Assembly (NCBI GenBank): GCA_958402795.1
Contig: CATXUX010000011.1
Coordinates: 35,956 to 99,955, forward strand
Source: an uncultured Lachnospiraceae bacterium
Lineage (GTDB): Bacteria > Bacillota > Clostridia > Lachnospirales > Lachnospiraceae
Direction: 5' to 3'
Length of the DNA stretch: 64,000 bases
A model generated the notes under the pieces. That model saw only the letters and a list, made by a program, of their open reading frames with translations, searched no databases and was not told the DNA's origin. Shown here piece after piece: positions 59,237 to 64,000 of this stretch; position 1 is the first letter of the stretch, and the number at the start of each line of letters is the position of its first letter. Both the position numbers and the translations under genes were made by a program.

Positions 59237-60277
59237 ATGGGAAAGTTTAAGAAGGAATTAAAACCGAAGGAAGGCTCAGAAGAACTCCAGATTGGAAGCT
59301 GGCTTTTGCCTTCGGAAAAGACTGAAAAAACGGATCCTGCGGAAAACAGCACGGAAAAAGGAAAACGTGAGGATCAGACAGTATATATTGACATGGACCG
59401 CCTGCAGGCAAACGGAAGAAATGCCTACAGCGTGGAAGATCTGGAAGAGATGGCGGACGCAATCGTGATGGCTGGCGGGATATTACAGAACCTGATCGTT
59501 AAACCGGCAGATGAGGATGGTTATTACGAGATTACGACAGGGGAGCGCAGATGGCGGGGAGCAATGCTGGCAAGGAAGCAGGGGCGGTATCCGGAAGAAT
59601 ATGGGAATAAGGTTCCGTGCGTGATCCGGGATCCGAAGGATGTTGCCCTTCCATTATCTGACGAATCAAAAGAGATGTTTTCCATACTCGTGACGAACCG
59701 CTACCGGGAAAAGACAGACGGGGATATCTTCATGGAGATCCGGGAATGGAAAAAGATCTTCAGCGAGCTGCGGAAGCAGGGAACGGAATATCTTGCATTA
59801 AAACGGTTTGCGGATACGGAAACAGATGGAGCGGATCAGGGAGAGAAAGAACCTGCGGAAGCTGGGATACAGATCAAAGGCGTACCGACACGGGAACTCG
59901 TGGGACGGCAGATGGGAATTTCGACTGGGCAGGTGTCACGGTTTGAAAACGTGGAAAAGAACGCAAGCGAAGCTGTCCTGCAAAGTCTGATGAGAGACGA
60001 GATTTCATTAGGAGAAGCAGAGGATCTTGTGTCACTCCCGGAATCGGAGCAGGATGAATTACTGGAGAAAAAGGAACAGACCGGCGTACTTCCGAAAGAG
60101 CAGATCCGGAAGAAGCAGGAAGAACGGAAAGAAAAGATTCCTTTTTCAAAAGAGACATTTGTATCGGATACACAGAGCCTGATAGCACTGATCGGGGACA
60201 ATGGAATGGAACTGACAGAGGAGCAGTATAAAAAATACCGAAAATGCATGACTCAATTAAAAAAGATATTTGAGTAG
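59237..60277 (+). CDS. parB: ParB partition protein
   Basis: 346 residues; the ATG at 59237 has GAGAGG upstream. An N-terminal basic tail is followed by the ParB domain with ITTGERRWRGAMLARKQG (GERR box), a central HTH (TRELVGRQMGISTGQVSRFENVEKNAS, about 215-245) and a C-terminal helical part. A possible own promoter (TATACT at 59190-59195) lies between parA and parB. ParB proteins bind palindromic parS sites; the 20-bp palindromes nearby are the obvious candidate target. Confidence 0.92.
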   Translation: MGKFKKELKPKEGSEELQIGSWLLPSEKTEKTDPAENSTEKGKREDQTVYIDMDRLQANGRNAYSVEDLEEMADAIVMAGGILQNLIVKPADEDGYYEITTGERRWRGAMLARKQGRYPEEYGNKVPCVIRDPKDVALPLSDESKEMFSILVTNRYREKTDGDIFMEIREWKKIFSELRKQGTEYLALKRFADTETDGADQGEKEPAEAGIQIKGVPTRELVGRQMGISTGQVSRFENVEKNASEAVLQSLMRDEISLGEAEDLVSLPESEQDELLEKKEQTGVLPKEQIRKKQEERKEKIPFSKETFVSDTQSLIALIGDNGMELTEEQYKKYRKCMTQLKKIFE

Positions 60278-60289
60278 GAGGGAAAGAAA

Positions 60290-60700
60290 GTGGCAGGAAA
60301 GAAACAGATGAATGGTCGGAAGCCGACAACATTCCATGTAACGAAGTCAACGATCCTTCTTGAAAATGAAATACTGGCGCAACTGGATATCCCGCGTCTA
60401 ACATTCCACCGCCGCGCATTCCGGTATTTTCTGGATAACGATATCAAGGTACATCCGAATCTTCTGATCACGGAGAGGAAAGACCCCAGGTACATCAGGA
60501 AAACGGCTACGGAACAGACAGTAATTGATAATGACATGAAAGCGGCACTGGAGGAAGCAGCGGAAAGAAATAATTGTGGAATCACGATCGTAATGTTTCA
60601 GGCACTTATGACATATTGCAGCGTGGTTGCTCCGCTTGTTCTGAGCGATGATACAATCGCAAATATAACAATGGGCGTAAGACGGAAGGATTTATCATAA
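60290..60700 (+). CDS. Third gene of the partition operon, function unknown
   Basis: 136 residues with a GTG start after GGAGGG. Basic N-terminus (AGKKQMNGRKPTTFHVTKSTILLENEILAQLDIPRLTFHRRAFRYFLDNDIKVHP), then a helical part (TVIDNDMKAALEEAAERNNCGITIVMFQALMTYC). It starts 12 bases after parB, so it is probably co-transcribed and may be a DNA-binding accessory of the partition complex. Confidence 0.6.
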   Translation: MAGKKQMNGRKPTTFHVTKSTILLENEILAQLDIPRLTFHRRAFRYFLDNDIKVHPNLLITERKDPRYIRKTATEQTVIDNDMKAALEEAAERNNCGITIVMFQALMTYCSVVAPLVLSDDTIANITMGVRRKDLS

Positions 60701-60754
60701 AATTGGCAGACGGAAATCAGCCTGTCACAATTTTCAGGGGAAGGAGAAAGCTGT

Positions 60755-62023
60755 ATGAAAAAGGATCAGAATGAAATCGGAAATACGGAAGAATTAACAG
60801 ACCAGATGAATACTGAGGAGCTTGTAGAAACAGAAGCAGAAGATCGAGTGAATGCTGACGAGACAGAGCAGGTGAATATTGAAGAAACGGAAACAACAGA
60901 CAAGATAGACGGCTATTCACCAGAAATGGCAAACGATAAAACAGAAAATAAAAAGCCGGGACGGAAAAAGTGGAAGATTCTGGCGGCGGCTGCCGTGATC
61001 ATTCTTGTGAGTGTAGCAGGCGGTATCTATATTGCGGGAAATTTGAACAGTCCAAAAGTAGTGGATTCTGCGGTCGGAATAGAAGACGATGAAGAGGAGA
61101 ATGAAAGGGGAGAATCTTTGCTCCAGTATGTAAAGGGGATCAAGAATCTGTATGTGGAGCAGAATGCAGAGGACATTGACTGGACGAAGGACGTAACCTT
61201 TGACAAGGAACAGATAAAAGAAGTAGCCGCAGACGATGAGGATGTCGATCTGAAGAAAACCGGGGAATACAAGCTGACATATACGGTGACTGGAGTATCC
61301 GGAGAAAAGGATACGAAAGAGATTAAAGTAACGGTGGTAGATTCCAAAAAGGCACAGGAATTGGCCGACAGCGGGAAGACTGTTCTACTTTCGAAAAATG
61401 AAGTGAAGAAGGCTTCTGTAGACAAGTCAGATTCAGAGAAGGAAGAGGCTGCGAAAAAGGACGAAAACGATAAAAAAGATTCTGAGACAGACGAGAAAAA
61501 AGCAGATACAAAATCAACTTCCGGAGATCAAAAATCCGATACCGCAAAAGAGTCCGGAAACAGTAATTCAAATAGAACATCCGCCTCAGGAAACAGTGGA
61601 TCATCTAATAGTGGAAACAGTGGAAATACAGGATCCGGAAGCGGTGGGGCAAGCGGAAACACTGCAGGAACAGGTTCAGGAGGCAGCACCCAGACGCATA
61701 CCCATAACTGGGTAGCACAGACGACAACCGTACATCATGAAGCAACCGGTCATTATGAGACACAGGTTGTGCAGGCGGCATATGATGAGCCGATATATGA
61801 AAGCAGAGTTGTGTGCGGATGTGGAGCAACATTCATGAGCGCAGAAGCATGGGGACAACATTCTATAGATGGCTGCATGTATGGCTATTCTGTTCAACCA
61901 GTGCAAGTAGGAACAAATCATCACGATGCGGTCACCCAGCAGGTTTGGGTTCAGGATTCTGCAGCATGGGATGAAACGATAACAACAGGATACAGATGTA
62001 GTTCATGCGGTGCAACAAAGTAA
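60755..62023 (+). CDS. Membrane-anchored surface protein with Cys/His-rich C-terminus
   Basis: 422 residues, SD AAGGAG. The very acidic N-terminal 65 residues are cytoplasmic. One membrane helix (about 74-97; WKILAAAAVIILVSVAGGIYIAG) and an extracellular Ig-like domain (about 130-200; VDLKKTGEYKLTYTVTGVSGEKDTKEIKVTVVD) follow. Then come a long Ser/Gly/Asn/Asp linker and a C-terminal domain with HTHNW, tandem Tyr/His motifs, CGCGATF...H...C and a final CSSCGATK. Related Cys/His tails occur in many Lachnospiraceae surface proteins. Role unknown. Confidence 0.75.
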   Translation: MKKDQNEIGNTEELTDQMNTEELVETEAEDRVNADETEQVNIEETETTDKIDGYSPEMANDKTENKKPGRKKWKILAAAAVIILVSVAGGIYIAGNLNSPKVVDSAVGIEDDEEENERGESLLQYVKGIKNLYVEQNAEDIDWTKDVTFDKEQIKEVAADDEDVDLKKTGEYKLTYTVTGVSGEKDTKEIKVTVVDSKKAQELADSGKTVLLSKNEVKKASVDKSDSEKEEAAKKDENDKKDSETDEKKADTKSTSGDQKSDTAKESGNSNSNRTSASGNSGSSNSGNSGNTGSGSGGASGNTAGTGSGGSTQTHTHNWVAQTTTVHHEATGHYETQVVQAAYDEPIYESRVVCGCGATFMSAEAWGQHSIDGCMYGYSVQPVQVGTNHHDAVTQQVWVQDSAAWDETITTGYRCSSCGATK

Positions 62024-62067
62024 TGGAGTAGGAGAGAAAATAAAATCAGATTTTATAATATTTTTAT

Positions 62068-62096
62068 TTTTACCGAGGGCATTCTAATGGTATAAT
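62068..62096 (+). promoter_or_regulatory. Promoter of the transposase gene
   Basis: A weak -35 (TTTTAC, 62068-62073), a 17-base spacer and an extended -10 TGGTATAAT (TATAAT 62091-62096), 90 bases before the transposase ATG. Confidence 0.5.
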
Positions 62097-62185
62097 GAAC
62101 CGATCAAAATGACACAAAACAAGGGGATGGAGAGAAAACGATTTCTTGCCATCTCTTTATTTATACAAAGGATAGAAGGGCAAAC

Positions 62186-63256
62186 ATGGGAAAGATATAC
62201 TCACATTTTACAAGAGATGAAAGATTACAACTGGAGGTTCTGCTGAAAGCAAAACACAGCAAACAGGAGATTTCGAAGATTATGGGGCGGCATTATTCTT
62301 CAATATGCCGGGAATATAACCGTGGGAAATACATACATCGAAATAGTGACTGGACGGAAGAGGAACGCTACAGCGCGGATCTCGCGCAGCAGAAATATGA
62401 TGCCATGCTGAAAGAAAAGGGGCGCGATCTGAAAGTCGGAAACGATATGGAATTTGTAAACTACGTGGAAGACAAGATTCTAAACGAGAAGAGATCTCCA
62501 CAGGCAGTATTATATGATATCGAACGGGAAGGAAAAGACTTTAAGACGAAGGTGTGCCTGTCTACTCTGTATAACTACATACGGAGTGGCGAAGTGTTCC
62601 TGAATGTCGAGATGAAGGACTGCCCGCAGCCAAGAAAGAAAAAAACGAAAAAAGTTGGAAAAAAGGAAAAGGTTCAGAAGCGTGCGAGTAAAGGAACGAG
62701 TATTGAGAAACGTCCGGAAGAGGTCAACAGCCGAAAAACAGTAGGACACTGGGAGATGGATACGGTAGTCGGGCCGCAGGGAAAATCGAAGAAGTGTCTA
62801 CTCGTACTGACAGAAAGAAAGACAAGAGATGAGATTGTGGAACCGCTGAAGGATCATTCTGCGCGGGAGGTAGTGAGAGCCATGAACCGGATCGAAAGAG
62901 AACTCGGCGAGAAAGGGTTCCGGGAGAAGTTCAAATCCATTACGGTTGATAATGGTTCGGAGTTCGCTGATGTAGAGGGAATGGAGCATTCCCGGAGAAA
63001 TAAAAACAAACCAAGAACCAAAATCTATCGCTGCCACCCATACAGCAGTTATGAGCGGGGGAGCAACGAGAACCAGAACCGTTTGGTACGGAGACATATC
63101 CCGAAGGGAGTGAACTTCGATGATATTACACGGAAAGAAGTAAAGGATCTGCAGGAGTGGATGAATGATTATCCGCGCCCGCAGTTTAACGGGATGACAT
63201 CTGCCGAGGTTTATGAGAAAGCCTTGCAAGATGAACAGGGGAGGAAAGCCGCATAA
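62186..63256 (+). CDS. IS30-family transposase, intact
   Basis: 356 residues. N-terminal HTH (HFTRDERLQLEVLLKAKHSKQEISKIMGRHYSSICREYNRGKY), a basic central linker (RKKKTKKVGKKEKVQKRASKG) and the complete DDE core: D192 (HWEMDTVVG), D255 (TVDNGSEF), E295 (ERGSNENQNRLVRRHIPKG). By family knowledge these enzymes make a circular or figure-eight intermediate. No terminal inverted repeats could be paired around the gene. It may be a separate insertion, or it may be the recombinase of the whole element. A terminator follows. Confidence 0.93.
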   Translation: MGKIYSHFTRDERLQLEVLLKAKHSKQEISKIMGRHYSSICREYNRGKYIHRNSDWTEEERYSADLAQQKYDAMLKEKGRDLKVGNDMEFVNYVEDKILNEKRSPQAVLYDIEREGKDFKTKVCLSTLYNYIRSGEVFLNVEMKDCPQPRKKKTKKVGKKEKVQKRASKGTSIEKRPEEVNSRKTVGHWEMDTVVGPQGKSKKCLLVLTERKTRDEIVEPLKDHSAREVVRAMNRIERELGEKGFREKFKSITVDNGSEFADVEGMEHSRRNKNKPRTKIYRCHPYSSYERGSNENQNRLVRRHIPKGVNFDDITRKEVKDLQEWMNDYPRPQFNGMTSAEVYEKALQDEQGRKAA

Positions 63257-63280
63257 GGAAGAACAACCGAATACTGACAG

Positions 63281-63307
63281 AAGGCTGTTTTTTGGACAGC
63301 CTTTTTG
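63281..63307 (+). terminator. Terminator after the transposase gene
   Basis: Stem AAGGCTGT/ACAGCCTT (63281-63288 with 63296-63303) followed by TTTTG-type U-run. The following 63308-63464 shows no gene. Confidence 0.8.
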
Positions 63308-63464
63308 TCGTACAATAAAACAAAAACATATTGTATTATTGATATAAGATTTTCACGGGAAAACAACATGTTTTGGCCGCAGGGTGGGTACCCGAAAAAA
63401 ATCTTGAAAAATAATCGCAGAAACTCTTGACAATCTCAAAAAAGTAAAAAAATTGATTTTATCG

Positions 63465-63493
63465 TTGACATCAGCGAGTTCATCTTGTATAAT
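63465..63493 (+). promoter_or_regulatory. Promoter of tRNA-Ser
   Basis: TTGACA (63465-63470), 17 bases, TATAAT (63488-63493): perfect consensus, about 65 bases upstream of the mature tRNA 5' end. Confidence 0.85.
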
Positions 63494-63557
63494 TAACAAT
63501 GCGCTGTTGCGATAATTTAATATTTTCCTATGGCAAGATAGGTGATATTCAGAATCA

Positions 63558-63645
63558 GGAGAAATACTCAAGAGGCTGAAGAGGCGCCCCTGCTAAGGGT
63601 GTAGGTCGGGTGACCGGCGCGAGGGTTCAAATCCCTCTTTCTCCG
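63558..63645 (+). tRNA. tRNA-Ser(GCT)
   Basis: 88 bases. The acceptor GGAGAAA pairs with TTTCTCC; the discriminator is G. Anticodon loop CTGCTAA with GCT at 63592-63594, a long class II variable arm (GGTCGGGTGACC region) and the T-arm GAGGGTTCAAATCCCTC. CCA is not encoded. It reads AGC/AGU serine codons. The element lies on its 5' side, so the tRNA 3' end is not the insertion site. Confidence 0.97.
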
Positions 63646-63658
63646 TTCAACACATTAG

Positions 63659-63686
63659 AAACTACTGGATGATCCAGTAGTTTTTG
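63659..63686 (+). terminator. Terminator after tRNA-Ser
   Basis: An 11-bp stem (AAACTACTGGA/TCCAGTAGTTT, 63659-63669 with 63673-63683), loop TGA, with a T-run. Confidence 0.88.
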
Positions 63687-63787
63687 CAACCTTTAGAGAA
63701 ATAATTGTGGTTGCAAAGTGCTGAAAATACTAAATATGGTATATTGAATATATATTTGAAAATATTTCAAAAATTTGAAAAAAACTA

Positions 63788-63816
63788 TTGACATATAAGT
63801 ATTCAAATGATATTAT
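63788..63816 (+). promoter_or_regulatory. Ribosomal RNA promoter P1
   Basis: TTGACA (63788-63793), 17 bases, TATTAT (63811-63816). AT-rich UP-like sequence (A/T runs at 63740-63785) precedes it, and a GTCGCGAGCGAC hairpin follows. Confidence 0.8.
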
Positions 63817-63901
63817 ATTTAGGCTGTCGCGAGCGACGGGTCGGGAGACAACAGTCACAGCGCAGCAAGAAAAGATATTAAAAAGAAAATGAAAAAAGTT
63901 G

Positions 63902-63930
63902 TTGACAAACGGCGAATGATGTGGTAACAT
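63902..63930 (+). promoter_or_regulatory. Ribosomal RNA promoter P2
   Basis: TTGACA (63902-63907), 17 bases, TAACAT (63925-63930). A second tandem promoter before an rRNA operon is typical of Firmicutes. Confidence 0.75.
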
Positions 63931-64000
63931 AAACAAGCTGTCGCCTGAGCGGCAACAAAACAGAGAACCTTGATAACTGAACAATAGACAACAGATCCTT
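63931..64000 (+). other. Leader of an rRNA operon
   Basis: The sequence ends with AACCTTGATAACTGAACAAT and further leader bases, the type of leader found just before 16S rRNA genes in Clostridia. The 16S gene itself should begin right after the window; it is not visible. Confidence 0.65.

Larger units (their letters stand above)
10521..63350. mobile_element. Large conjugative element (ICE or integrated plasmid), approximate ends
   Basis: Between the fumarase terminator and the tRNA-Ser promoter lie a pilus operon, a complete set of recognisable type IV secretion genes (VirD4, VirB4, VirB6, PrgI, wall hydrolase), an ArdC-type antirestriction protein, a Rep-like protein, relaxase, ParA/ParB, toxin-antitoxin and an IS30-type transposase. 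The ends are set by the first and last non-chromosomal genes, not by att sites; no convincing direct repeat was found. There is no tyrosine or serine recombinase in the window. Either the DDE transposase moves the element, or it integrated by another route, or it is an immobilised plasmid. Rep-like and par genes suggest an extrachromosomal phase. Confidence 0.75.

Noticed and set aside
62097..63480. Terminal inverted repeats of an IS30 insertion
   Set aside because: I could not pair any convincing 20-30 base inverted repeat or a target duplication on the two sides of the transposase gene by eye.
10521..63650. Direct repeat attL/attR at the two ends of the element
   Set aside because: No shared stretch longer than chance was found between 10500-10560 and 63300-63560. 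The ends are left approximate.

Overview
The window looks like chromosomal DNA of a gut-type Firmicute of the class Clostridia, most likely a Lachnospiraceae. The reasons are the gyrA type (QNRGGKG box), a two-subunit class I fumarase, consensus Gram-positive promoters and SD sites, a DUF5688-like protein, a MobP2-type relaxase and an SrtC pilus locus. This is inferred from protein families; no rRNA gene body is present to fix the genus.

Layout. 1-10520 is ordinary chromosome: the 3' part of gyrA; a FadR-type regulator, a GntP-family permease and an IlvD/Edd-family dehydratase (a probable sugar-acid module, with the permease cut by an in-frame TAG); a convergent GH2 glycosidase; and the alpha and beta subunits of class I fumarase, closed by a 17-bp-stem terminator. 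About 10521-63350 is one large conjugative element of roughly 53 kb. 63465-64000 returns to the chromosome: tRNA-Ser(GCT), then two rRNA promoters and a leader that should run into a 16S gene just outside the window.

The element has four parts. (1) 10564-23508 is a surface/pilus operon with overlapping genes: an IS30-like HTH protein, a giant SpaA/VaFE adhesin, membrane proteins, a tip-like SdrD-B/SpaA protein, a YPKN/LPVTG backbone pilin and two sortases. (2) 23603-26304 is an AT-richer patch of small membrane proteins. (3) 26452-42329 is a type IV secretion and DNA-processing module: VirD4, VirB6/TrbL, PrgI, VirB4, a GH73-M23 wall hydrolase, a TadZ/CpaE-like ATPase, a large ArdC-metallopeptidase-Toprim protein and a Rep-like winged-helix protein. 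(4) 43119-62023 holds many small accessory genes, an Rpn-type nuclease with a partial duplicate, a leader RNA region, a solo ParB-like gene, BrnT/BrnA toxin-antitoxin, two ribbon-helix-helix-like genes, a relaxase fused to Sel1 repeats, ParA/ParB and a surface protein. An intact IS30-type transposase (62186) lies at the right edge. No tyrosine or serine integrase is visible.

The most striking signal is a family of 20 copies of one 20-bp palindrome, ACTTGCCAAaaTTGGCAAGT or its AT-centred form, confined to 50276-58214. Twelve form a tandem array with a 70-72 bp period just upstream of the relaxase. The others lie singly before operons, or as a triplet before the consensus parA promoter. The arrangement resembles a sopC-like centromere combined with a distributed operator regulon, and links partition, toxin-antitoxin and relaxase genes. 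Other points of interest are a multi-hairpin leader with a 6-residue mini-ORF (47994-48211), two candidate oriT/origin regions (42544-42685 and 52955-53099), a paralogous small-protein pair at the two halves of the element (37663 and 53899), and a free-standing C-terminal copy of the Rpn nuclease.
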